Positions 10,966 to 20,850 of a stretch of 64,000 bases of DNA are shown piece by piece. The notes under the pieces were generated by a model. It was given only the letters and a program-made list of their open reading frames with translations, did not search any database and was not told where the DNA came from. The DNA lies in NCBI RefSeq assembly GCF_000283155.1, contig NW_004454165.1, positions 43,826,670 to 43,890,669 of the forward strand. Reading direction: 5' to 3'. Both the position numbers and the translations under genes were made by a program. The DNA comes from Ceratotherium simum simum (Eukaryota; Chordata; Mammalia; Perissodactyla; Rhinocerotidae). Position 1 is the stretch's first letter; each line of letters opens with the position of its first letter.

Positions 10966-11697
10966 GCTGGCTGGTTCAGGAGGACTGGCCGGTTCAGGAG
11001 GACTGGTTAGTTCGGGGGGACTGGCTAGTTCAGGACTGACTGGTTCAGGAGGACTGGCTGGTTCAGGAGGACTGGCTAGTTTAAGTCTGGGTGGTTCAGG
11101 AGGACTGGCCGGTTCAGGAGGACTGGTTAGTTCGGGAGGACTGGCTAGTTCAGGAGGACTGGCTAGTTCAGGAGGACTGGCTGGTTCGGGAGGACTGGCT
11201 AGTTTAGGACTGACTGGTTCAGGAGGACTGGCTGGTTCAGGAGGACTGGCTAGTTTAAGTCTGGGTGGTTCAGGAGGACTGGTTGGTTCAGGAGGACTGG
11301 TTAGTTCAGGAGGACTGGGTGGTTCAGGAGGACTGGCTGGTTCAGGAGCACTGGTTGGTTCAGGAGGACTGGCTGGTTCAGGAGGACTGGTTGGTTCAGG
11401 AGGACTGGCCGGTTCAGGAGGACTGGCTAGTTTAAGTCTGGGTGGTTCAGGAGAACTGGCCGGTTCAGGAGGACTGGTTGGTTCAGGAGCACTGGTTGGT
11501 TCAGGAGGACTGGCTGGTTCAGGAGGACTGGTTAGTTCAGGAGGACTGGCCGGTTCAGGAGGACTGGCTAGTTTAAGTCTGGGTGGTTCAGGAGAACTGG
11601 TTGGTTCAGGAGGACTGGTTGGTTTAAGAGGACTGGCAAGTTTAGGAGGACTGAATGGTTTAGGACTGGCTAGTTCAGGAGGACTGGTTGACCAGGC
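10966..11697 (+). repeat. 18-bp minisatellite (about 40 copies)
   Basis: The unit GGTTCAGGAGGACTGGCT repeats with small variants, including GGTTCAGGAGCACTG and a higher-order GCTAGTTTAAGTCTGGGT block that recurs every several copies. Because 18 is a multiple of three, a plus-strand frame stays open, reading Gly-Ser-Gly-Gly-Leu-Ala over and over. It ends about 15 bases from the exon 15 boundary at 11713. Confidence 0.95.
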
Positions 11698-11712
11698 CTA
11701 ATGCTCACTTAC

Positions 11713-11819
11713 CGTGTGGTGAGGCGTGAGCTGGAAGAGGTTGGGGGACAGAATGGCAGGAGCGAAGAATCTCAGGAAAATGAAGCTGCTCACAGCTGTG
11801 TACCTCACGTCCAGGTCAT
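11713..11819 (-). CDS. RASA3: RASA3 inferred exon 15: RasGAP signature FLRFFAPA
   Basis: The exon has 107 coding bases, about residues 469 to 504. It has a CACAG acceptor and a GTAAGT donor and starts in phase 1. It encodes [19 protein letters not shown] and then [10 protein letters not shown]. FLRxxxPA is the diagnostic RasGAP signature, and its Arg steadies the arginine-finger loop. The signature is intact. The opening reads DDLDVRY where I recall DDPDVRY. The donor is followed almost at once by the 18-bp minisatellite. Confidence 0.97.
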
Positions 11820-13427
11820 CTGTGGCCAGGACATAGAGAGCATCGAGTCAACAGGGCTTTCTGAGATGGCAGCAGTGGACTTTGGGGAACAGGGGCTATA
11901 ACCAAAGCCCTGCTCCTCCCGAGGGCCTCCTGGAAGCGGAGGCGCCGGCCTGCAGCTCTCTCCCCACCCTCGTGTCTGCAGTGTCTCTCTCTCCCTCTTT
12001 GTATCTCTGCATCTCAGTCTCGGTCTCTCTATCTCTGTGTCTATCTCAGTCTCTCTCTGTCTCTTCTTCTCTCTGTCTCCGTCTCCCTCTCAGTCTCTGT
12101 CTCTCCCTCTCCTCTCTGTCTCTCCCACTCTTTGTCTCTGTCTCTCTCAGTCTCTGTCTCTCTCCCTATCTCTGTCACTCTGTCTCTCTCTCTCTCTCAG
12201 TCTCTCTGTCTCTCCCTCTTTCTATCTCTGTGTTTCTGTCTCTCTACCCGCCCCCACCATTACTAAAATCTCAGCACTGTTTGGCAGCTGGGCTGTAACA
12301 GACACAACCTCGCTGACCAGGTCTCATGGTGCTATAGGAGATGGCTCATTTTGGAGTGGTTCACTCACATCTGGGGTGGGAGGATATGATTTATTTATAT
12401 CTATTTACTTCCATCTCACTCTAGAGGGTCTGCGGCTCGGGTGTACCTGCCCCCACCAGACACTAGACACTCTTCAGTCAGGGAAGGAGCCCAGGCTCTC
12501 TGAAAGCAGGAGGTCCAGCCAGCCGCGAAGCGCATGGCCTGGGCTCCCCTGTGCAGGCCGAGGCACCAGGTGGGCAAGGGGCCAGGCTCGCTATGGGCCT
12601 GTCTGGGCCACGGACACTTCTCTGGGGCTTAGAGGCCAAGGTTCCAGAGGTCTCCTGGGGCAGCAGGACACACCTGGCTGATTCACAGCTCCCAGGGAAG
12701 GGGGGAGGGCAGGGCTGGGATCAGTGACAGGGCCTACGGGACGGGCAGGGAGCCGGGCACCACACAGACCTCCTAGGCCTTTGAGACCTGGCCTGAGGTG
12801 GTGTGCGTCCTGCATCCAGGGCCTCAGGTAACCCGATACTGCCTGCCAGGGTGAGACACCTTGCCTTGCCCATGGGGAGGCCTGCGTGGGTGGCTCCTGG
12901 TGGCTTCCCAAGGAATGAGCATAATTAAAAAGATGGGGTTTGTCCCTGGGATCCCTCCTGTCCCAGTCCCCAGAGGGGTCGTCCTGTCTCTGATGCAGGG
13001 TGCTGGGCGGTGCCGCGACTGCCCACAGGGAGAACCGGGCGGGAGAACCGGGCGGGCACGTGGCTCCCCTGAGTGAAGAGGCTCAAACGCAGACGGGCTG
13101 ATGCTCCGTCCTGAATAAGCCACAGCAACGACACTCAGCCCGCCAGCCTTCCTGTCCCTTCCAGGGCTGCGGCATGGCTCACCCGGGACAACTACAGACA
13201 GGAGCCGTGTCCGGATGCAGCAGGACATGGGGAAGGGACGGAGCCACGGGGACGTCTGAGCCCTGGCCCAGCAGCCATGTTAGGACCGTCTTCACACGGA
13301 CTCTGAAATGTCCCCTTTGCTCTGAGGTGTCCGGCGGGGGGCAGGGAGTGTGGGCAGGGTGGGGGACCCTGCCCGGGCAGGGCTGCAGCTATTTTCCGCA
13401 GTAGGAGCATGTTAGCACGGGACCGAC
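11820..13427 (-). other. RASA3: Intron 14
   Basis: This intron is 1608 bases and contains the CT-rich block at 11985 to 12258. The rest, to 13427, is GC-rich unique sequence with no feature I can name. Confidence 0.55.
11985..12258 (+). repeat. CT-rich low-complexity tract
   Basis: It is made of CTCTGTCTCTCTCAGTCTCTG repeats with many small variants. In the transcript it is purine-rich (AGAGACAGAG). Confidence 0.9.
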
Positions 13428-13551
13428 CTTGGAAGCGCTTGGCAGCCGCCTCGCGGAGGGAGAAGAAAATGTCGCACATGACGGTCGGGCAGCTCACCCC
13501 CGACTTGGTGATGACGTTGAAGATGCGATCGACGTACTGCCGCAGGTTCTC
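13428..13551 (-). CDS. RASA3: RASA3 inferred exon 14: RasGAP core
   Basis: The exon has 124 coding bases, about residues 428 to 468, and ends in phase 1. It encodes [20 protein letters not shown], then [20 protein letters not shown]. The CP..M......L....RFP-like region forms the Ras-binding groove. The donor is AAG|GTCGGT, weak at +3 and +4 compared with the other exons. Changes from human are in the first helix (IFNVITKSG for VFHAITESG). Confidence 0.96.
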
Positions 13552-14380
13552 CTGCAACGGGACGCAGTCAGACACCCACAGCACTGGCCCGACGCTCTCC
13601 TGGGGCTGCCACGCTGGCCGCAGGAAGCACCAGGACACTCGGGAGGGAGTGAGTGGGGGCTAAGGTCTCGCTCAGAGCAGCTGTGGCAGCAAGGAGATAC
13701 TTCCCATTGCAATTAAAAAAACCACTTCTCTTAAAATAGGTCCTGATAGTGATAAGAGGTCAACAACTGGAGTCCGTGGGGGAAGAGCCAAGGCCCCTCC
13801 TCCACGCCTGACCTCATCGACGGGGCATAGAGGGCACCAGGACATGACTCCCAAAGGCGAGGCCTGTCTCCTTTCCCTAAAGGCACGACAAAGACTGAGC
13901 GTGATCGGGACGAAGACACCACAGGAGAAGACGTGCACACCAGGGTGGAGTGTCAAACCAGAGAGTTCTGCTGTTTAAAAGGTGGGACTCAGCTGGGGGA
14001 GCAGCGTGAGGTGCCCTACTGGGCCTGTGTCTGTCTAGAGGAGGGAAGGTGGCTGGGAAGGTGGTGGGGCGGCTGAGGCCACCTGCCCGGGGGCTCCTCA
14101 TCCCAGGGGGATGGGAAGGAGCAGGGCCTGAGCCATAGGCCATGAGGACGAGAGTGAACAGGAAAGAAGGATGGTGGCAGACCGCCAACCAAGACTGCTC
14201 ATTCAACAGTGATTCAGTCGAACCTCCCACCTCAGGCTCCAGGGGTGTCCCCAAAGCACGGCCAGCCAGGCCCCCTCTCCCCGAGTCTCAGAGTGACACA
14301 GAGTGCCAAGGTGGCCAGGACCAATCCTCCAGGCAGGCTCTGGCTCTAGAAAACTTTTGTGACAAACCAGAACTCCATAC
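13552..14380 (-). other. RASA3: Intron 13
   Basis: This is 829 bases of unique sequence. I see no repeat or exon. Confidence 0.55.
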
Positions 14381-14455
14381 CATGTTGCTTTCGAGGTTTT
14401 CACCATCTTTCAACTTCACGGGGTCGATCTCACAGGGTTTGTGGCTCTGGCAGAT
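14381..14455 (-). CDS. RASA3: RASA3 inferred exon 13: RasGAP segment
   Basis: The exon has 75 coding bases (25 codons, about residues 403 to 427), in phase 0 at both ends. It encodes [20 protein letters not shown] and LESNM. The C.IDP.K motif is a conserved GAP1-family helix cap. The acceptor is TCCAG and the donor GTATGG. Ser replaces Asn in LESNM relative to the human sequence I recall. Confidence 0.96.
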
Positions 14456-15207
14456 CTGGAAAGAGCATTTACACAGGAGTGAGTGCGGGAGCGCAGGTGC
14501 ACAGCGGTTAGCTGACTCAGGAGCTGCATTCAGAGACGGCTGCCTATGGCTAGCCCACCTCTGGCCGCTGGAAGGAGCACAAGGGAAGAGGCCAGACACC
14601 AGGGCAGCGTGTGAGGCCTCAGCCCTGTGAGAACGGGACTTTCTGGAAGACCATCTGCATTAGTTCACATGGGATCGGCTTCTCAAGGCATAATACTGTT
14701 TTGACATCAAAGTGCTGCCGGGTCTGCACTCAATTGCACAAGAATGCGATCTCAAACTCTCTCACACTGCAAAGAACCTGCTTTCGTGAAACTGTTCTGG
14801 GGGACACAGTGCCTGCCCAAGCATCCCGTTCAGGGGTCAGGCAGGGGACGCTGAGTCATTTCGACAGGAAGCCTGTGGCTCCTCGAGTGCATCAGACAAG
14901 TGGTGAGCAACAACGGACAGGCTGTCCACACGGACCGGGGCTCAGACAACTCGGGCCCACGAGTCTGGAGACACCCAGTGCCTGTGGGAAGTAGGTGTCC
15001 TCAGGAGAAGCAGCTTTTCTCTCGCATGTCCTTCTGTCTTTAGCAGAATGGTGGGTTTTCTTAAGTATTTTTTTAATTTGAGAAAATGAAAAACACTCTG
15101 GCATCACACGGCAGGGAGATCCGTCGTCGCGCCTAGCACTGCTGGGGCCCGTGGGGACCCCCACTCGCCCCCTCTACAGGGGGGCTCGGGGCGGGACCCC
15201 CACTCAC
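14456..15207 (-). other. RASA3: Intron 12
   Basis: This intron is 752 bases. Its donor end carries a 40-bp partial copy of the exon-intron junction (see 15153). The rest is unique. Confidence 0.6.
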
Positions 15208-15232
15208 CTCCTCTATGGTGGGCTTCAGGGTG
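15153..15232 (-). repeat. RASA3: 40-bp tandem duplication across the exon 12 donor
   Basis: GGGACCCCCACTC begins at 15153 and again at 15193. The second copy contains the real exon 12 end and donor (GAG|GTGAGTGGGGG). The first copy, which is downstream in the transcript, contains the matching site as GGGGCGAGTGGGGG. A pseudo-donor with GC instead of GT therefore sits 40 bases into the intron. Confidence 0.8.
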
Positions 15233-15322
15233 ACATGCAGATATTGCATGCCCGCCAGCTTCATTGTCTCGTCAATGCACTTGGATGTCAACGAGTTTCC
15301 TCGGAAAATGGTGTTGGGGTCC
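15208..15322 (-). CDS. RASA3: RASA3 inferred exon 12: arginine finger
   Basis: The exon has 115 coding bases, about residues 364 to 402. It has a TCCAG acceptor and a GTGAGT donor and starts in phase 2. It encodes [20 protein letters not shown] and ends [13 protein letters not shown] (TLKPTIEE). The Arg in NTIFRGNSL is the arginine finger (Arg371 by my residue count, the number used for the human protein), which inserts into the Ras active site to speed GTP hydrolysis. It is intact. Changes from human are LTSK for LASK and GMQYLH for GMHYLH. Confidence 0.97.
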
Positions 15323-16021
15323 CTGGAAAACAGCATCGGGGTGATTTATCTCCCCTCGGGATGGCAAGATGTCCACGAAGCAGGGCCTGTTTCGACTGCC
15401 CGTCCATTGGCTGCAGAACCTCGCCCGCTGGATGAGTCTGCTTTCCGGTGGTTTAGGAGGAACACGAGACCCCAGTTGTGCAGCTGGGGGTCCTGATCAC
15501 CCCGCCCTGCCTGTCACAAACCCCCTGCACAGAGCGGCCGGTACAGTTCAGCAAGTCGGGACACGCGCTGCCATCGACTGACCCAGAGTGACGGGACCCG
15601 CCCCTCCACAAGGTGGCACAGGTGCCCACGGGACAGGCTGTGCTTTGTAACCTCTCTCAACCAGGGCGCGTTCTGGGTCTTTCTGAACCCACAGCGCCAG
15701 GGAGCAACGCTTTCAGCAGACCTGTCTCCATGGGGAGGGCACAGGTCCTGGGCGGCAGCGACCCCATCCTCTCATGTGGCCGTAAAATGGACTGCAGCCC
15801 CCCGACCACAAGGACCGAGCTCCTCCCCAAGGCGACTGTTCACCCCCTTCCTGCACACGCACTTTGGGATTTCCAAGAGAAAAGGGGCAATTCTAAAAAC
15901 AATAAACGTGTCTCTGAAAGAAAACCTTAACCTACATTGTTTCCGCTGGCTGCCCACACCTGAGCTTTGAGGGGACTTCTGCCGTCCCGGGTCCCCGCCC
16001 TCCACCCCTGGAGGCACTCAC
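15323..16021 (-). other. RASA3: Intron 11
   Basis: This is 699 bases of unique sequence with no identified feature. Confidence 0.55.
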
Positions 16022-16170
16022 TGCGTCCTCTGCACCTCCGCGTTGGCAATGGCGCTGATGAAGGGCACCACCCGGCCGTAGTGCAGGAAGAGCCGCACCA
16101 GCGGGATGGCCGCCTCCTGCTTCTCTCTGCAGACCTCGCCCAGGACATGCGCCGCCGACGCCGAGACGGG
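16022..16170 (-). CDS. RASA3: RASA3 inferred exon 11: start of RasGAP domain
   Basis: The exon has 149 coding bases, about residues 315 to 364. It starts on a whole codon ([20 protein letters not shown]) and ends in phase 2 inside the Gln codon of RTQ, before GTGAGT. It encodes the first GAP helices, including [16 protein letters not shown]. Conservative differences from human are HVL, AIPL and NAEVQRTQ. Confidence 0.96.
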
Positions 16171-16437
16171 CTGTGTCAGGACACTGGTGACCCAGGGGTG
16201 CCCCTAGACCGCCCCACGCCCCCCAGTAAAGGGAGATGCACATGTTCCTGGGCATGAAACAGGCCCCGGGGCCAGGCTGCGGGGGAACGGCACCAACCGG
16301 AAGGAGGCAGCCCAGATGCGGGCTGCAGGTGGGCAGGGGCCGGGCAGGGGGACACAGGATGGGGGCAGGCGTGGTCCTCCCCGCTCCAAGGGCCCACAGG
16401 TGCATGGCAATGGGGGGTGAACCTGGCACACAGGTAC

Positions 16438-16594
16438 CTCCACGTCTGCCGACTTGAGCAGCAGGTCACGCAGAGGGCTGTAGTAGTCAGAGGAGAAGAC
16501 GTGGTCCTCCGTGTAAACCACATTCAGCCGCAGGGACCCCAGGTCCCCCGGCTTCAGGCTCTTGCTGCCGCTGTCTCGGGGCTGCAGGAAGTAC
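16438..16594 (-). CDS. RASA3: RASA3 inferred exon 10: end of C2B and linker
   Basis: The exon has 157 coding bases, about residues 262 to 314. The acceptor is ACACAG and the donor GTACCT. It starts in phase 2, completing the Trp codon begun in exon 9. It encodes [19 protein letters not shown] and [18 protein letters not shown], then [14 protein letters not shown]. The [19 protein letters not shown] strand is the typical end of C2B in the GAP1 family. The change KPGDLG for KPDDLG is in a loop. Confidence 0.96.
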
Positions 16595-18347
16595 CTGTGT
16601 GGGACACACGGACGGCAGCGTGAGGTGCGGCGCCTCCAGGGGCCAGTTCCCTCCAGGGCGAGCCCAGCATGCTGCTCGGTCTGCCAGAGTCTCAGGCAGG
16701 AGGGAGCTCCAGGGTGATTCTGCAGGATGCCCCCCACAGGGTCCGTCAGGCAGGGGGACAACCCCCGAGACACGCCCTGCAGCGTCCTTGCAGGACACAC
16801 AGTCACTTGAGTGGTATTTCTGACTGGCCACTCTTCCCTTCCATCTGACCCAGTGCAGCCACGCAGGGACCCTGTCTTCTGAGTTCACTGGCTGGGCAGT
16901 TTGAGAGGCATGTGGGACCGACCACAGGGTCCTGGGTGGGCTTCCACTGGGCGAATGTCCCACTCTTGGACAAGGCCTGGGCTGCTCAGCTCAGCACTGC
17001 CTCCCACAGGAACCAGACCGATGGGCTGTGCTGGTGCCACCCTCGTGGACTGAAAGACATGAGTCCCACCATTTCCTGGTGACAGGAAGTGCCATAAGGC
17101 ACAACCCCAAAACGTACCCACACGGTGAGTCTGCAGATGTGCAGGGCTCTGGTGTGTGCGTGCAGCGTGAGACGTATGACGAGTGGTGTGAGACGTGTGA
17201 CGTGTAGTATGTGACAGGTGGTGTGACATGTGTGTGTGACATGTTTCATGTGTGGCATGTGGTGTGAGGTGTGACGTGTGATGTGGTGTGATGTGTGGTG
17301 TCTACATGGTGTGAGATCTGTGGTGTCTGATATGGTGTTATGTGTAATGTAACATGTGGTGTGTGACATGTGGTGTGACGTGTAGCGTGTACACGGTGTG
17401 AGATGTGTGGCATGTGACATGGTGTGACGTGTGGTGTGTACATGGTGTGAGATCTGTGGTGTCGGATGTGGTGTGACGTGTGACATGACATGTGATGTGT
17501 GATGTGCTGTGACATGTGGCGTGTACACGGTGCATGGTGTGAAATGTGTGGTGTGACGTGACATGATATGTGGTACAACGCGGTGTGTACATGTGTGAGA
17601 TCTGTGGTGTCTGACATGGTGTGACATGTGGTGTGTACACGGTGTGAGTTGTGTGGTGTGTAACGTGGTGTGACACGTGACATGTGGTGTGTGACATGCG
17701 GTGTGGCATGTGGCGTGAGACGTGTGGCGTGTGGCCCACATCTTCTCCCCACCTGGCATGTCTGTTACAGGAGATGCATGAAGTGAGAGCCAGAGCGTCA
17801 GAGGCCTCATAGTGATGGCCTCCACTGTGACACGAGGCGATTCATGAACTGACCATGAAATAAGGATAGGTGTGTTCCTGGTGCCAGAACACAAAGTGCC
17901 CGAGAGAAGACGAGACTGCAGGCCCCAGACGTGGTTAGATCTCAGTCTTTGGGGACACTGGAGTGAGGCAGAAGGCAAAACTGAGACCCCCAGTTTAGAT
18001 GTTGATTTAAATGGAGACGTGCCTGGCCCTTGCATGCCCTGTGCACCTTCCTCATCAGGTGACACTGAGGAGGGCAGAGGCTGGTAAGGGGACGTCCCGA
18101 GGACGCCCGCTGCCTGCCTCTGTGGTCAGGCCCAAAGCTGCTCTCAGCTCTCACGCTCTGGTGTGACCATCTCACCGACCTCTCCTGGTGCCACTTCTCA
18201 CCCAAGACCCTCCACCCCCCGGAGCTGGCAAGGACCACGTGCCAAACCAGAGTGGGGCGGTGGGGGCTCAGAGGTAGCTGTGTTTCTCCCGACTTTCACC
18301 TCTGCCCCTGTCAGCCAGTGCACCCCGACACCCTGTGGGCACCTTAC
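16595..18347 (-). other. RASA3: Intron 9
   Basis: This intron is 1753 bases and is dominated by the TGTGACATGTGG-type array at 17140 to 17735. The rest is unique. Confidence 0.6.
17140..17735 (+). repeat. GTGTGACATGTGG minisatellite
   Basis: Variants of GTGTGACGTGTGGTGTGTACA and ATGGTGTGAGATCTGTGG are mixed over about 600 bases. Many copies contain TGACGTG, a CRE-half-site-like string. On the minus strand it reads CACCACATGTCACAC, giving long open frames rich in His and Thr that I do not regard as genes. Confidence 0.92.
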
Positions 18348-18452
18348 CAGGCCTCGTAGGAGCTAGACTGCCGCAGCACCGTCAGCGGAATCCTCAGTTC
18401 TCCCAGAAACTCATCTCCAAATTTCAGGTTACTGGCGTTCCAGAGGTCAACC
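18348..18452 (-). CDS. RASA3: RASA3 inferred exon 9: C2B strand
   Basis: The exon has 105 coding bases, about residues 227 to 262, after TTCAG and before GTAAGG. It starts in phase 2 and ends in phase 2 within the Trp codon. It encodes [20 protein letters not shown] and [15 protein letters not shown]. The WDWDxxxDFLGE-like pattern of C2 domains is present as [16 protein letters not shown], lacking some Ca-binding acids, in line with the Ca-independent C2B of RASA3. Thr replaces Lys in PLTVL. Confidence 0.97.
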
Positions 18453-18485
18453 CTGAAAAGCAATGACCAGTACACAAGCATTCTT

Positions 18486-18782
18486 TTTTTATTTATTTTT
18501 TGTGAAGAAGACCAGCCCTGAGCTAACATTCGTGCTAATCCTCCTCTTTTTGCTGAGAAGGACTGGCTCTGAGCTAATGCCTGTTGCCAATCCTCCTCCT
18601 TTTTTTTCCCCAAAGCCCCAGTAGATAGGTGTATGTCATAGTTGCACATCCTTCTAGTTGCTGTATGTGGGACGGCCTCAGCATGGCTGGAGAAGCGGTG
18701 CATCGGTGTGCGCCCGGGATCCGAACCCGGGCCGCCAGTATTGGAGTGCGCGCACTCTGCCGCTAAGCCACGGGGCCGGCCC
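18486..18782 (-). mobile_element. ERE SINE, minus strand, with target duplication
   Basis: The element is full length and reversed. It has a T-rich start, the GACCAGCCCTGAGCTAACAT block and a tRNA-like core (GATCCGAACCCGGGCCGCC), and it ends CACGGGGCCGGCCC. The flanks TACACAAGCATTCTT (18471-18485) and TACAAAAGCATTCTT (18783-18797) form a 15-bp target-site duplication with one mismatch. Confidence 0.93.
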
Positions 18783-20116
18783 TACAAAAGCATTCTTAAG
18801 GGATGACCTGGGGGGCAGAGATTGTTCCCAGTGCCCCTCCTTTTCCCCAAGAGGGTCTGGAGCAGAAGCAGCCCTCAGCCCCACCACGTCTGTCTCCACG
18901 AAGAGGCACACGGACTGAGTGCAGCTAAAACATGTGCACACAGCAGGACAACTGGGGACCGAAAATGTGCAGCCTGGGCTGGGGAGGAGGGGCCCTGTCT
19001 GTGCAGCAGGAGGGAGCCGCTGCATGCCGACATGTCCATCCGTCCCCTCTACCCGGGGGAGGAGGGGTGCAGCAGGACCTGTGGCCCCTCAAGGCGGGGG
19101 CATCTCAGACCAGCAGGAGCACAGGAGGGTGACCTCCGTCCGCAGGGTCAGCACAGTAGAGGGACTGAATGAGTCCAGCTCTGCTCGGCTGTTGCAGAGG
19201 ATGGTGCCTGCAGGGAGCTCCCTGCTTCCATCATCAGGAGAGAAAAACTGGGGGTCTCTGACCTCCTTCTCCACCTGCACTCACCCATAGCCCTGGGACC
19301 CACCAGCGCAAATCACGACCTCTCAAGGAGGCGACACTCCCAACGGGGAAGGGGAGACGGGGCTGGGCCAATGCTGCAGCCACAGTGCAATTCACCTGGC
19401 TCAAGAGTCTGGTCACTCACTGACCCTCTTCCTTGAGTGGAATTCTCACTGTTCCTGGGGCCATGGTGACTGTACTTGCGTGGCAGACACAGGGATGGAC
19501 AGATGGCGCTCCCTGGTGCTAACAAGTGAACGTCGTGTACACCCCAGGAAACAACTTAAGCAGAGGTTACTCCATGAGCTGAAAACCCAAGACTAGTTCT
19601 CACTACACCTGGTGGTCAGGGGGAAGATTCTAGAAGACTGCACCAGCCCTTCTGCTACCTCTGCAAGTCGGGGCCGGGGCAGCTGACATCACAGAAGGTA
19701 AAGGACGTTCCACAGGACACACATGTCAGGGATATGAAGAGGAAAGGTGTCTCATGCACAGCACTTTTAGAATAAAGGAAGCAGAGCCTTTAATCTGACA
19801 AGCGACACTTCAGCAACATGGCAAACAAGTGGCTGCAGTCTTTTTTTCTTTTTAGTAAGGGAAGCATTTAAAAACGTCTTTGGTTTGTATGCTTAAAAAA
19901 AACAACTCGGACTTCACTCGAATTCAAAGCCCAGTCTCCTATCAATAGTTCTTTGTGTGAACAAGTCTCTGGACTTGAGGCCAGGAGGGGGCAGAGCCCG
20001 AGGGTCCCACACCTCACACTCCGATGGTCAGCGCCTCCGGGCCAGAGCCCCTTCCCACAGCCTGGTTATTGCTCAGAGGCCGGAAAGGCGCTGCAGGTGG
20101 GAAGAAGGGCCCAAGG

Positions 20117-20336
20117 GGTTTTTTTTTTTTTTTTTTAATTTTTATTTATTTATTTTTCCCCCAAAGCCCCAGTAGATAGCTGTATGTCATAGTTGCACAT
20201 TCTTCTAGTTGCTGTATGTGGGACGCGGCCTCAGCACGGCCGGAGAAGCGGTGCATCGGTGCGTGCCCGGGATCCGAACCCGGGCTGCCAGCAGCAGAGT
20301 GTGTGCACTTAACCGCTAAGCCACAGGGCCGGCCCC
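20117..20336 (-). mobile_element. ERE SINE, minus strand, shorter
   Basis: After a run of Ts it carries CCCCAAAGCCCCAGTAGATA, GATCCGAACCCGGGCTGCC and CCACAGGGCCGGCCCC. It lacks the GAGCTAACAT 3' region of the longer copies. I could not read a clear target duplication. Confidence 0.9.
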
Positions 20337-20773
20337 TGAGTGGTTCTTAAAACTGACGCCAGTGAACATCCGCGCTGTGATCTCCGAGGGCGGTGAGTAC
20401 GGACCACGAGCACCAAGGACTTTACCAGAGGACCCGAGCAGCTAGGACCAGGGTGCTAGGTGGGGCGATGCCTCTGGGTGGGCAGAGCCTGCACACACTG
20501 AGCAGCGTACAGCTGTGACCCTCGCCTCTGAGAAAACGCTGCCCAGCTACCCATTCAAGTGCACCTGCCCCGGGTCAGCCACCACTCAACTCCGGGGAAG
20601 TTCACGGCTCCTGCCCACCCACAGCTTCCAACCTCCTAGTGTCAAAGTTACCAAGAAAATGGAAATTCCCTTCTGTCCATTCCCCTACTCGTAGAAACAA
20701 AACAAAAAACGAACAGAAGAGATGACTTCTGACCACAGCCAAGCAGGTATCTCGAAACCCCATTCTCGCTCAC

Positions 20774-20850
20774 CGGATTTCGAGTTTGTCCACATCCTCG
20801 TCCTCAAAGTCGAAGTGGGACTTCCGGCTGTAGCTGGAGGGCCTGGTCAC
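20774..20850 (-). CDS. RASA3: RASA3 inferred exon 8: C2B loop
   Basis: The exon has 77 coding bases, about residues 202 to 227. It starts on a whole codon and ends in phase 2 before GTGAGC. It encodes [20 protein letters not shown] followed by DKLEIR. The charged loop and DKLEIRVDLW strand are typical of RASA3. Three small changes from human are seen (SSY, RKS, FEDED), all conservative or on the surface. Confidence 0.96.

Larger units (their letters stand above)
10262..11712 (-). other. RASA3: Intron 15, mostly tandem repeat
   Basis: This intron is 1451 bases. Roughly 1 kb of it is made of two tandem arrays, an 18-bp VNTR next to the donor and a CCCAGA array near the acceptor. The remaining pieces are unique. 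Confidence 0.85.
18453..20773 (-). other. RASA3: Intron 8
   Basis: This intron is 2321 bases and contains two ERE SINEs. The parts from 18800 to 20110 and from 20340 to 20770 are unique, with nothing I can name. Confidence 0.6.

Noticed and set aside
10781..11701. A 306-residue plus-strand open frame of GSGGLA repeats
   Set aside because: The frame stays open only because the unit is 18 bases. There is no start context, promoter or conservation, and it is antisense inside a RASA3 intron.
20240..20300. tRNA-like text in ERE elements
   Set aside because: The A and B box likeness comes from the tRNA ancestor of the SINE. No full cloverleaf is formed.
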